Assembly (NCBI GenBank): GCA_036346225.1
Contig: JARFIW010001178.1
Coordinates: 1,678,917-1,742,916 of the forward strand
Length of the DNA: 64,000 bases
Direction of reading: 5' to 3'
From: Platerodrilus igneus
Lineage: Eukaryota > Arthropoda > Insecta > Coleoptera > Lycidae
Shown: positions 1 through 12,000 of the stretch, piece by piece
Numbering within the stretch: position 1 is the stretch's first letter
Layout of the letters: every line of letters starts with the position of its first letter
Translations under genes and position numbers: made by a program
Notes under the pieces: model-generated
The model's database searches: none
Seen by the model: only the letters and a program-made list of their open reading frames with translations
What the model was told of the DNA's origin: nothing

Positions 1-375
1 ATCTAAATATCATGATATAGAAGGAGAAATGCAAATACTCTGCAGTCATTCCAAACCCATCTACATACTCTCTCTTTTCCCACCAGACATGCTCGCTTTT
101 ACACCCATGCGCACCCATATACATGCATGCATGTCTACACGTGTACACACATATATACTCAGTTGCAGTTTACCAAGGTCATAAGTACATAGAAACTATG
201 CGGATTTAAGTTTTCATCAGTACATACTTTGAGTATGCTTAATATTTTGAAATTAAAATTTTAAAAATGTGCAGTTTTTGCTATTTATGCATGTATCTAC
301 TACCGCTGATTAGTCTTTATCAACCATATACTTGATAATGCAGTGCCTCAAATGTAGTGTAATAATAAATACAAG
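1..375. other. non-coding; CA/ATGC-rich low-complexity patch
   Basis: No coding signal is visible. Positions 61-165 are a loose low-complexity run of short CA, ACAC and ATGCATGC words. The LINE ORF1 fragment that follows probably extends a little into this stretch. Confidence 0.4.
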
Positions 376-965
376 TTAAACCACCAGATGGTAAAACATT
401 TGGCTATCCCTGTGATTCTTGTTCTAATCTCATTTGCAAAATTTGTGCTAACATCAGTCCCCCTGAAATAAGAGCCATGCCTTTGATAGATATGGTGTTA
501 ATATTTAACTGCCCAGATTGCAACCAAGAAAAACGTACAATATTTAATAAACTTTTGGAACTTGATATTACTGTACAAGGGATTCAACAGGTGTTAAATG
601 AATTCCAACCTATCATCCTATCACTCAGTAATATAAGGGATGTTGCTCCACCTATCATTTGTTATCAAATCTATGCTACATTTACACCCAGTCTCTCTAA
701 AGTCCTAGATGACAAGCTATCTTTAAACTTGATCCATCCTTATCAACTTCAAATTATGCTGCCACTGTAGCCAGAAACATAGTACTACCCAAAAATTCAT
801 CCCAGATTAATACTGCAACCAAAGCTGTATTGCTGTGCAAAGTTAACCCAGCTGTCAATGATATCAACATACATAAAATAAGGACTATAAAAAATGGAGG
901 ACTGGCCGTTGAGTGCCCTAGCACACCCGAAGCTGAGAAATTTAAGAATCTCATAGCTAATAATT
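376..965 (+). pseudogene. LINE ORF1 fragment (Cys-rich finger plus nucleic-acid-binding region)
   Basis: Two adjoining reading frames form one degraded protein resembling the ORF1 of insect non-LTR retrotransposons, which binds element RNA. The first frame (376-770) begins with a cysteine cluster of PHD/zinc-finger type, CDSC then CKIC, followed about 20 residues later by CPDC. It then runs through a hydrophilic helical stretch. The second frame (about 756-965) reads CKVNPAVNDINIHKIRTIKN and then GGLAVECPSTPEAEKFKNLI, the pattern typical of the RRM-like/zinc-knuckle segment of Jockey/CR1-type ORF1 proteins. The frame change near 755 marks it as dead. No matching EN or RT follows directly; the next element piece, at 2.0 kb, is from a different LINE lineage. 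Assignment to LINE ORF1 rests on pattern recognition only. Confidence 0.5.
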
Positions 966-1200
966 TATTTTTTTTAAATTTTTTAGTACTTAACAGGTTT
1001 ACTTATACCCTATTACAAAGTACATATATCATATTAACAGGAATGTTATTAAATTCAAAACTTGCTATAAAATTTGTAATAATTTAGTCTTTAAGTCATT
1101 ATAGCTAATATTTAAAATGTCACACTCGTTTTGAACCAAGTTATATGCCATACACATTCTATATAATGGAGAATTTAAGTGGTAATTGTCTTACAGTTTA

Positions 1201-1257
1201 AAAAGTCGATAATACAGTTAAAAGTCGGTAATACAGTTAAAAGTCGATAATACAGTT
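1201..1257. repeat. 19-bp tandem repeat, 3 copies
   Basis: Three head-to-tail copies of a 19-bp unit (AAAAGTCGATAATACAGTT, with one G variant in the middle copy). A partial copy precedes them. They sit immediately before a CpG-richer LTR-like stretch. Confidence 0.85.
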
Positions 1258-1299
1258 AAAAAAGTTCATAAACACATCGCGCAAGCGCAATGAATAAGA

Positions 1300-1490
1300 A
1301 AGTGAGCAACGCCCCTGGCGGATGGTAACGACAACCTTATTACAGATTCCGCGTTGCCAAACCCCAATGACGTCACCAATGCACAAATTATATTGCGTAA
1401 TAATCGGAAAAAAATACATAAATTTCAGACAGAAGATAGTACAATAATTACTCACATGGATATGTCCCTGCGTTAAAGTTGACTTCTTTT
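1300..1490. repeat. LTR-like repeat, diverged copy of 43070-43220
   Basis: This stretch aligns by eye with 43070-43220 in the same orientation. Shared blocks in order are a GGTA-CG...TTA-TACAGATT block, GCG..CCA, CAATGACGTCAC, a block near AATTATATTG/AATTTAATTG, and a TACTCACAT...GGTCC block. It is CpG-richer than its surroundings and contains TGACGTCA. It probably represents the same LTR or non-autonomous repeat family as the insertion that splits the piggyBac transposase. Ends are not defined. Confidence 0.45.
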
Positions 1491-2014
1491 CAAGTCCATC
1501 AGTCACTATTATCAGTCTTTAATACACTACACTAGGTACTTTACTTTGTTCTGCCTCATTTAACCACAATGATTTTATTTTAATAATTATTCTAGAAGAC
1601 TTTTTCTTTTAGAATTAAGTAGGTTATGATGCATTATATAAATGTGGTTTCGAGTTCCCAGCTTGCTCGAGACTTTTAGAAATAGCTTTATTATGTTTAT
1701 TATGTATTTCGTGATAATGGAATGTTAAATAAGATGTTTCCCACGCTTCGAAAAAATTTATGTCGTTATCTTCAACCAATCAGAATGCATTACAAGGAAG
1801 GACAGTGGCTTGGATGAGTGGACAAGCCAGTCGTTATGATGGGAGGCTACAGTGGGCTACCGTATCTAAAATTGAGTTAAGTAGTGCATTATAATGCAGT
1901 GAAGTTACCTGTGTTACCCTTACTGTTCCATACCTACTGTATATTTGTTTTTTCCTTGTTTCGATGTTACAAATTATTGAAGAACTCCACTGCAAATGGA
2001 TGTGCCCTATCCTC
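1491..2014. other. non-coding, nothing recognised
   Basis: AT-rich sequence between the LTR-like repeat and the LINE RT relic. I see no coding or structural signal in it. Confidence 0.5.
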
Positions 2015-2475
2015 ATTAATTTGCTTAGATTTGCAGATGATATAGAGGTGCCAGAGTTAGACGCAGCTCGTAATGAAATTGAAACAGTTCTAACAAAGAG
2101 GTATGGTATGAAAATTAACAAAAATAAAACTAAAGTACTAGTATGCAAAGGAGGGGAAAATAAATTAAAAACAAGAATACAAATAGGTAACGAGAACTTA
2201 CAAGAGGTTAAAGATTTCTGTTACCTAGCAAGTCAAATAACACAAGATGGGAAGAGTACAAAAGATATAAAACAAAGATTAGCCCAAGCTGCATTTAACA
2301 AGAAAAAGCAACTACTATGTTCAAAGACAACAAATATAGAAACAAGGAAAACATGTGTGGAGCACAACACTAAATGGCTGTGAAACGTGGACAGGAAAAA
2401 GGTAGAAACAAGTCTTTAAAATGTGGTGCTACAGACGTATGATGAAGATAACAAACACAGTTACAAACAAAGAGC
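2015..2475 (+). pseudogene. LINE reverse transcriptase fragment (EN/RT LINE, CFDP2-like)
   Basis: Only the catalytic FADD end of the palm and the thumb/connection region of a LINE RT remain. The visible order is NLLRFADDIEVPELDA, then a KINKNKTKVL lysine-rich segment, then FCYLASQITQDGKSTKDI and an alanine/lysine helix. A frame change near 2340-2380 is followed by GCETWT and by KMWCYRRMMKI in another frame, the usual C-terminal signature of these RTs. The same domain order occurs in the longer LINE at 55065-57940 (minus), where FADDIAII and the NF.YLGNRITKDG equivalent are present. This is therefore a 5'-truncated relic of the same broad lineage. A gypsy relic starts directly after it. Confidence 0.75.
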
Positions 2476-3330
2476 ATATAATTTTTATCGCGTTTATTAC
2501 CAATAAAGCTAAGTTTCAAGCACCGTTACATGACCTTCCAAAACTGGTATGAAAGGAAATCAAACTGTGAGTTGGGCTAACAAAGGAAATGAAGTGTTTG
2601 AAAAATGCAATGAAAGTATCACTAAAGAAACGAGGTTAGTACACCCTAATGTCAATGCCAAACTAACCTCATTTACTGATGCTTCTGACCAAGCAATAAG
2701 TGCAGTGCTACAAAAAATGTCAAATAATGAATGGCAGTCACTATTTTTTTACTCAAAGAAATTAACACCTGCTCAAATGAAGTATAGTGCATACGACAAA
2801 GAACTTCTAGCTGTATACCGATCTATCCGTCATTTTCAACATTAGTTTTTGGGTAGACATTTTGCTATTTACACAGACCCTAAACCATTAACCTTTGTCT
2901 TTAGATAGAAGTCAGACAAAATGTCACCTAGACCGTTCAGACATCTAGAATTTATTGGACATTTCCCAACCGAAACCAAACATGTTAGTGGCACAAATAA
3001 TGTCGTAGCTGATCTCTTTTTTAGAATAGATGCTGTAACTGCTCCTGTAGAGTGGAACATTTAGCAATTGCACAGCAGAACAGTGCAGAATTAGAAGAGT
3101 AATTAAAGGAATAGACAGGAACATCTTTATAGTTTAAAAAAATCGGTGCTACTGATGGTAGCGTTTCACTATATTGTGATATATCTACAGAAACATTAGG
3201 CCATTCATACTCAGTGAATTTAGAAGGAAAAATTTTAAAACCTTACATAGAATGAATTATCCTGGTATAAAGCTACTACTAAAACGATATCTACAAGATT
3301 TGTTTCGCCAAATATGAATAAAGGTTGTGC
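2476..3330 (+). pseudogene. Ty3/gypsy pol fragment: end of RT, RNase H, start of integrase region
   Basis: The reading starts with KAKFQAPLHDL (end of the RT thumb) and continues into a clear RNase H domain: LTSFTDASDQAISAVLQ with the catalytic TDAS, FFYSKKLTPAQMKYSAYDKE, and GRHFAIYTDPKPLTFVF. A downstream block carries the usual HVSGTNNVVADLFFR motif, where an intact element has a D-x-LSR ending. In-frame stops are present at about 2843-2845 and 2904-2906. The segment after 3061 (IAQQNSAELEE and later) resembles the linker into the integrase zinc domain and is riddled with stops. It abuts the LINE fragment without a visible LTR. Closest in style to mag/K02A2.6-like gypsy elements. Confidence 0.75.
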
Positions 3331-5057
3331 TGCACAGACGCGTTCTATTTCTCCTATTTTTTCCACAGATATATTTATTCCCCTACTACTTCTATAACCT
3401 ATTTGTTATTAACTTTATCTGTCCATGCTATCATCCTCATACATCTGAAGCACAACATTCCAAAAGGCTGCTACCGTTTTTCTGGCTGCTTTTCCTACTG
3501 CCCGTATTTCATAGGAATACTGTGCTATGATCCACACATAAGCTAATGTTTGCTTGGAACAGTTGTAACATTTGATATTTATCACATACTCTGTTCACAA
3601 TTCAAAATAAATTAAGTTTGTTATACCACATAAATTATAACGTAAGATTAAAGACAAATTTTGATATTTCACATATGTAGAGCAATTGTTTCTTTTTGTC
3701 GTAATGAAAATTTAAGTCTACTCCACCAAAAACTTGATTTAGAGATTTTTAATGTTTTAATTTAATCAAACAGCCATGTTGTACATTTTTGAAAATGACT
3801 TTATATTAGACTTTTGGAAATGTACAAAACCAACATGGTGGCTATCAGAAAATAAAAGCTGAAGCGTCGTTGCAGAAAATCTAGGTGTCTTGGATAAAAT
3901 ATAAGTTTATAACGTAAATCGCAATGGTGAATTATCATAATGTACAACATTTCAATAATTTATTTCAATTAACTGTCTAGTTATGAGCAAATAAAAAAAT
4001 CAACAATTTTGTGTTTTTTGCCTATATCTAGCAGCCAACGAAATGTTTCTGAATTGAAAAATGATTTGAGATGCCTTTGTTAGTATGTAACTTCTGTCAC
4101 ATTTAGCTACATTCGTATCTCTTACAGTTTCCTAGATTTTAATGTACTGCATCTGAAACTGCACTCCCTGTATATACCATCAAATGCACATATTCATGAA
4201 ATAATGTGTATATATATACAACTATGTATTTGTTTCATCATTAGTGCCATAAATATTACAATTATCTAGTAGCTGTTTTTAAAACATTCTACAACATATT
4301 TTACCCAACCATCTTTGAGAATTCCTCTGCAGCCATATTTCTAGAACATTAACTGTAGAACTTGTTTTCTTAAAAATTGTTTGTTTTCCCTGTGTGCTAA
4401 AACTTTTCGTTCATTTCTTAAATCCATTTCTACTTATTCACATTTAATAATTACACTATTAGCTTTTATTAATAAAATAGCTGAAGTATTTTTAATATAT
4501 TGACCCATAGCTAAGTGGCTTAACCAGTGTAGTATTAGCATTTATCATATATCAAGTTTTCAAGACAATTGTCCCTATAAATATAGACCTGTTTTTTTTC
4601 TTGTGGATCACATTGCTGTGGCATCAGTGGTGGAACAAGTAAAGTAAAAAATAGCTAGCACACCACCACATAATAAATGATTAATCCAATGTTATCATTT
4701 CTGCTAAAAATGGCATCTAGTTTTTCCACAAAAGTTTCAGAACTGTCCTACATTCCTAGCGATAATTCGTAATGGGTTTCTGATACTCACACATACTGAC
4801 TATAATACTCCATAAGATATAAATAATAATTCAAGAACTAAGACTCTAGGAAATTTTAACTTAGGTATCGACATTAAGAAAATGACGATTACATTATTTA
4901 TATAATCAATAATCCAAGTTAATAATAATTAATTACTAACCCAAACCACAAAAACTTCACACCATATTTAATTCTGTATTAGTTTCTTTCCATTTAGTTC
5001 CTATAAAGCAAGTAGATGCGGAAACTTTCGTTCAATTAGTTTAAAGCACACACTAAC
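3331..5057. other. non-coding, probably intron of the PDP1-like gene
   Basis: AT-rich sequence with no recognised coding or repeat signal. Exon 4 of the phosphatase ends at 5058 with a canonical donor reading into this stretch on the minus strand, so it is most likely the following intron. I could not find the next exon here. Confidence 0.5.
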
Positions 5058-5274
5058 CTAGAACAGCATTACTATCCCCAGCATGAGCGATATGTAAATG
5101 TGGTCCATCAATATGAGCAATACAGCTTACACAACCAGACATAGCAACAGAAAGAGTTTTAGTATTATAATTTCCTAAATTATTTGCAAGTGCTTCCTTA
5201 GATAAGTCACCATCAAGTCTTTCAAAAGCCAATTCCATAGCTTTTGCCAAGTCAACGCTTCTTTGAGAACTTTC
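5058..5274 (-). CDS. PDP1-like exon 4
   Basis: The acceptor is TTTGTAG before position 5274 and the donor is CTAG|GTTAGT after 5058. It encodes about 72 residues, from [13 protein letters not shown] through the LDGDLS helix to GDSNAVLG. This matches the segment of human PDP1 that ends GDSRAMLG. It starts in phase 0 and leaves one base for the next exon. Confidence 0.88.
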
Positions 5275-5924
5275 CTACAAACTACAATACAGGAAATCCT
5301 TGTGAAAATTATCCAGTATGGTATACCTTTGTTAAATCTTCAACAAAATGTCTAAAACTATTTTTATAAATATCTCTTACATCTTCAACAAATTGTACCT
5401 TATCGTTATATCTTTCAAGTAAGGGTAATGGTTGATCAGCTTGCAAAGATAATACATATCTTTGTAAATATTCATCCGGAAGTAAACACACTGCTATATA
5501 ATCATACAAACGTTTTGCTATGACTTGGGCACATGCACTTCCTCCGTGTCCATCAAATACTCCAATGAGTTTTCCTTAAAAACAGAAAAATTTAGTATGA
5601 AAAATTTACATATAATAATAGTTTGTTGAAACTCTAAGGTAATCAGGAAGTATACATGCATGTTCACTTGTTATAGACTAAGACATTACTTAATTTATAT
5701 TAAGTTACCAAACGTGTAAATAAATATATTAATATACAGTAAGAATTCTTTGTAGTATCAACAATTTAATGAATTAATTAAATGATTTTTATCAGTTCCA
5801 TTACAAATAAAAATGATTTCATCTTAGTTACGGCAATCAATGTAATATGAATTCAGAGATTTGAATAAAACTTAATAAGGATAAATACTAAATACACCAG
5901 TGCCATAATTTAATAAAGCATATA

Positions 5925-5974
<50 letters not shown>

Positions 5975-5995
5975 TAGTTTTTCGAACGGTAATAA

Positions 5996-6044
<49 letters not shown>

Positions 6045-9000
6045 GTTCGTGTAAATAACGACCAAGGATTTAATTATAATAAATGTAATAACAGGTTTAT
6101 TGGTCCAATTTTTAATCAAACTCTTTGTTTTTTCGCCAAGCTTTCGATTTATTTTTTAAATCTTCATCAGGGTCCTGTGTAAGAGAAGTTATGAACATCA
6201 ACTATAAATAAGAAATTACAAATACTTACAAAACATGAGTACTAAATAGTTTAAAAATAAATAAATATACATATAGCAGATTTAGGGTATAGCTGACACA
6301 TTTATAAAACAACACTATAATTCCTACATTTAAAAATTTAAACAAACATTTAACATCAATCAATAACAGTAAAACAAGTGTAGATATGCTAGAAACATTT
6401 ATCACAGAATATATATCACGTATCAGTTCAACATGAACCAGTGTATTTGTATAAGTGGGACAACAGATGAAACGTGGAAAATCCAATCGAATGAGGATGC
6501 ATGGGCAAAAGTTACATGGCACATTGATTAGGTCCGATACGTTCCTTAAACAATTAATGAAAACCAACATAAAAAAAACTATAACAATTAATATACTACC
6601 CAGTCACTTGTGTTGATCAAGTCGAATTATTGTTACTAATGTTGAAGGTTCCAAAATTTAACAAATACGAATATATTAAGTTTAAATTATTCGTATCAGA
6701 CTTGAAATTAAGGACATCTTTAGATGTATTAATGTGGGCCATTTCTAGAAAAAGTCTGCCTTTGTACCTGACTTCTTTGTCTAAAATAGTAAGCTAAGAA
6801 ACAGGACGAAGTGCCAGGTACAAGAAGCCAAAAGGAGTTTAACAAATAACGATTCAGATTGAAGCAACTGCTTCCTTCTTCGCCTTACTCAAGCCAACGT
6901 TTACAGTAAAAAATTAAGAAGCTTGCGTACTAATGGCCAAGTTATATTGGATAAAACAAGTCCATTGAGGAAATTTTCACCATTCATAGACGAAGTAGGC
7001 ATGTTGCGAGTTTATGGATGCATACAGAGAGCTCCAGTTTAGGAATCAGTAAAAACCACAATTATTTTACCAAAACACCACGTGATCACCTTTCTCCTAA
7101 CTGATTGGTATCACCGCAAATATCATCACGTACATCACGATACAGTTCTGAACAAAATGTTCCAAAAGTTTTTCATTCCCAGCCTGCAGTGAATCCTAAA
7201 GAATATTTCGTACAAATGCCAATTTTGCAAAAACCAAAATTCAAGTCCAAATCTACAAAAATAAAAACAATAGTTAATGGATTAACGGATCCGAAATGTA
7301 TGTGGACTACCTTAGAGTCCAACTTTGAGCCCTCTTGAAAAGCAATGATCAGTAGGATGCTGACAGAATTTTTTTTGACAGTCAAGTTGGATGATGAGGC
7401 AATTTCAATATATATTGCCAGGCTAAGGGATCTTCAATGACGACTTATGAAAGTTAAATGCGAAATCAAAGACATACATGTTGCATATAAAATGATCAGC
7501 GGATTGCCGGAACGATATGACGTCATAGTTCAGTATCTTTACCAACTACCTGACGTTCAGATCATCTCTGATGCTATATCAATGGCATTGTTAGCCGAAG
7601 AAGGACGTCTGCAGAATTCGTTACATAATTTAACTAGTAATAATGCTTGTAATGTTTCAGGAGCTTTTGCTGTTGGTGTTAAGAACGTTAATAGCCAAGC
7701 GTCTAAACAGAAACCTTTATTAAGTGTTTTCGATGTCATAAAGTAGGACATATAGTAAGAGATTGTCCTAAGTATAAGTTTAGTAAGAAGCTCCCTGAAG
7801 GTACGCAGATACATATAAATTTTCAAAAACAAAAATAGTAGTAGTGCTTATGTTTCTACGGTTCCACAAGAATCGTTGAAATGGTTCTAACCCAACCAGA
7901 TGCAACATTTGACGTTCCCCCTGCCTCAAAACTACTGTCTGGGCTCTTTTTGGCTTGGATAACATTTTCTGGTAAAGGAATATTTTGATCTTTAAATTCC
8001 TATCATCCCAACTATTAACAGACAGTGTCAAATGTATCATTGGAAAATTGTTCAAAATACTCAAAACCAAGTCTTAACTCATCAAACTTTACGTTTTGTT
8101 TCAGGATCGTAAATCCGAAAGCCACGAGTACTAATCGCGTATCCCACCATAATGCCGGTTTTTGCCGTTTTGAAATTTATTTCTACGCTGCTTTGGTATA
8201 TGATAAAAAGCCATCACCCCAAAACGTTTCAAATAATTAATACTGGGCTTGTGTCCATGCCACAACTCAGACAGAGTTTTGTTATCTGATGCAGTGTGAA
8301 TTGTTCTATTTCGAATATATACAATGGTAAACAATGGTTCTACCCACAATACCTGAGGGAGTTTTGAATCTATTAACAATGCCCTCACACCATCAAGTAA
8401 ATCTCGATGTGAATGTTCTACAACCCCATTTTGTTAAGGTGTATATGTCGATGTCCTACGATGTTGAATACAAGATTCTTCCAATAATCTTTCAAGATCA
8501 TTGTTACAAAATTCTAATCCATTATGTGTTTGGACTTTTACTATTTCGGATTGAAACAATACTTCCAATTTCGATTTTAACTGTAAAAATGCTTCACAAA
8601 CTTGCGTTTTGTCTTTTAAGGGTACTACGATCATGTATCGACTATAATCATCTACAAAGGTTAGAAAATAACGCGTCCCACCCAATGATTGAACAGGTGC
8701 TGGTCCCCAAAGATCCATATATAATAGTTCCATGGGGTATTTAGATTTGCCACTACTGTATATGCGTCTTGAAGGCTGCATAGTGCTTTTGGCTAAACAA
8801 CAGCTCTCACATGTTTCTACATCGTCAACTAACAAAATAGTTCCTCTCACAGCATCTGATTTAAACAAATTTTTGACTGAATTTAGAGCAATATGGCCCA
8901 ACCTACGGTGCCATAACATGAGTGAATTTTTCTTGTATTGCACGTTCAAACTAACATCAGAGTTACATTTAATATTATGACAATTATTTTCTACCCTGGA

Positions 9001-12000
9001 TACAGCATTTGAACAGGAAATGTTAGCTTCATTAATAGATTTATTAACGATTTTGCCATCTTTGCTTTTATCAGATACCAAACAAAACAATCTATTTTCT
9101 AACAGTAAACTAACACTATTACCATCTTTATCAGATAAAACCATCAAATGGTCTTTAAAAGTAACCTTAAAACCACTTTCTATTAATACAAATATAAACC
9201 AGGTATGTGATAAACATTATATAATTCAAGCATACAGTTTTTACCTTGATCACTACATATCAATAGCGAAACTGTTCCTTTACCTACTGCATACATGTTG
9301 CCACTACCTTGAGCTACAGATATGGGTTGAATTTTCAAATATTTGCTAAAAGATGCCCTATCTAAACAAAAATGATGCGTAGCTCCACTATCTAGTACCC
9401 AATTGCACTCTTTTTGTTCAGGACTGTTTATTAAACCTATTAATAAACAACTAAAATGGAAAGTCGCTCCTGATTTATCATCATTACGATCAGTGTTTCC
9501 ATTATATTTTCTATTTTTTTTCAATTTGGCTCTTTTTATTATAATTAGCATTTAATTTAGTACGACATTGATTTCTATAGTGTCCTAAATGACCACATCT
9601 ATAACATTTGCTATTATTTACCTTCTTAGTAACATTTAATGTGGATATTGCACTAGGTTTTGTAACTTCAGTTAACTTATTATCGTTTTTAATATTTAAA
9701 CGATTTTCTTCTATCAACAAGCATTCTTTAACTAATTTAGTTGTTAAAGTATTTGGCGGAATTTGACATATTGACTGAGATATAATATCATACAAATCCC
9801 CTGAACCTAGGAGCATAACAATAGCTACTAAACAATCTGAGACCTTTTCTTCTAAGCGTTCAAGTTCACTTACTATAGTAACACTGGTGATATGTAGACA
9901 CCCATGGATTCTGTCATATTTCTTCACTGTGAATAAATCTCAATAAATACCTGCAACTCTTAATAATGAAGTTGGCTCGAACTCATTTTGTAAAATGGTC
10001 CAGGCATCAAATGGGTCTTCCACGTTCATACATACATCCGACTGAAACTGTTTCTGAGTCTTCTTCAAATGTTATAGTGTCCGCATAATACTCAGAGACC
10101 AGATAATCAGTTCAGGGAGCTTGCAAATTGTTCAAATAGTGGTAACAATACTCATTTGAACGATTCTTTGCAGAATGATTCAGATAACTTAATGCAACCA
10201 GAAAATCTGGGTTTACCATTGGAACAACCTGCTGAGCCTGCATTAAATTTGCCTCATCCTGCTATCAATTTACATGTTACTTCTCCAGTTGGTCTTAGGC
10301 GATCAAAAAGAACTATTAAACCGCCTAGTAGGTTGGATTTGTAGATTAATAGTTGAATTTCCTAAGGGGGAGAACTGTTATAAATGTGCATTGAACTTCT
10401 ATAGAAATGTATCTATGTTGGGAAGTTATCTGTACTCTATGTTCTATTATTAGGGTACATACTTCACTTCACTTATATGTTAGCTGTCAGTAGGTCACCA
10501 TGCTACATTATTACATTGTTAAATGCATTAATAGTGTTAATCAATAAACATCCATTATATTATGCATTATATTTATATTATTACGTACAATTATAACACT
10601 CGCTTAGGTATAAACCATCAGTTGACAAATGTGTATTCACCGGAACAAAACGGTGTAGTAGAAAAAATTAATTTAGATGCTGAAGATGCTGTTCGTACAC
10701 TATTGATTTCGTCTAATTTACATTCGAAGTTTTGGGCGGAGGTACTCCAATATTATGTGTACACGAAGAATCGATTACCTCATGCCACAAATCCAAATAA
10801 AACCCATATGAATTATGGACGGGTAAAAAGGTGCATATATCTTATTTTCGAACATTTGGTTCATCCGTATTTATATATATTCCAAAACGCTATCGAAATA
10901 AATTTGAACCCAGCGTCCCGAGAAGGTAAATTAGTAGGATATGCAATGTTTACTAAAAGTTATAGGATACTCGACCTAAAGCTCAATACGATTGTTGAAT
11001 TGAAGCACGTCAGAGTGGACGAGTCATTGATTAATTTAAATACTACGTGTGAAATGGTCATCCCTATTACAGACGGCATTAGCATTTTTGATAATGCAGA
11101 CTCGGAAATTGATGATGTCGCGAACATTAACTCTAGAAATAAATGCCCCATCAGAGAGAATTTAAAAAACGATTATCGTGAAAATGTGGACGAAAACAAC
11201 TCTTCTGATACGAAAAGTTTGCTGGAATGGAAGCGTCAGTAGGTGTCCAGAAGAGACGGTTCACGTACTGACATTTATTATTGGTATAGTCAGCACAAAT
11301 GTCGTTCACACAACGATGTTAAGAAGGTTTGTCTTGAAAAAGACTTGGAATATAATCCGGGAAAGTTTTGATTTCTCTGATCCTTCGAAGGTTTCAAAGT
11401 CTATTTAATATATAGAATATAGTAAAGATGACTCGGTGTTAGCTTGTTTCATGCAAGTAGCTGACAATTACGGCAAGGTAGTTAATTCCGATTACAGGAT
11501 TGAATGGGAAAAAGCCATGAAGGAGGAATTGTCTACGAATGAAGAACGTGGCGTTTGGGAAGTTATACCAAGACCGTCAAACCAGAGGACTGACTATAAC
11601 AAGTAAGTGGATTTACAATGTAAAAACTCATGTCGACGATTCTACCAAAAAATTCAGAGCATCTAGTGGCACACGGTTTTAAGCAAACGTACGGTGTTGA
11701 TTATATTTACACTTTTGCTCCTGTTGTGGATTTTAACTTGGTGAAATTGTTTTTTGCATTGTTGGTTATTCTCCAAGGTTGGGTACATGCACATTTAGAT
11801 ATAAAGTGTGCTTCTCTTTATAGCAATCTAGATGAGGAGATACCGCCAGGTTATAGAGATGATTTAAACACTTAAGTTTATATTCTTCGCTTAAAGAAAT
11901 CTATTTTCGGACTCAAAACTTTAACACAAATAGGTTTTTCAATATCCTCGTATTGTCCGTGCATCTTCAGATTAAACACAAGCTGTGTCATTTTACTATG

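Noticed and set aside
5910..6119. ORFs made of Ile-Tyr repeats over TA runs (also near 22020, 24150, 28240)
   Set aside because: Pure products of TA microsatellites.
6226..6570. 114-codon minus-strand ORF
   Set aside because: Leu/Ile/Val-rich frame in AT-rich intron, no motif, no splice support.
8334..9349. Plus-strand ORFs opposite copia B
   Set aside because: Shadows of the minus-strand integrase and protease frames.
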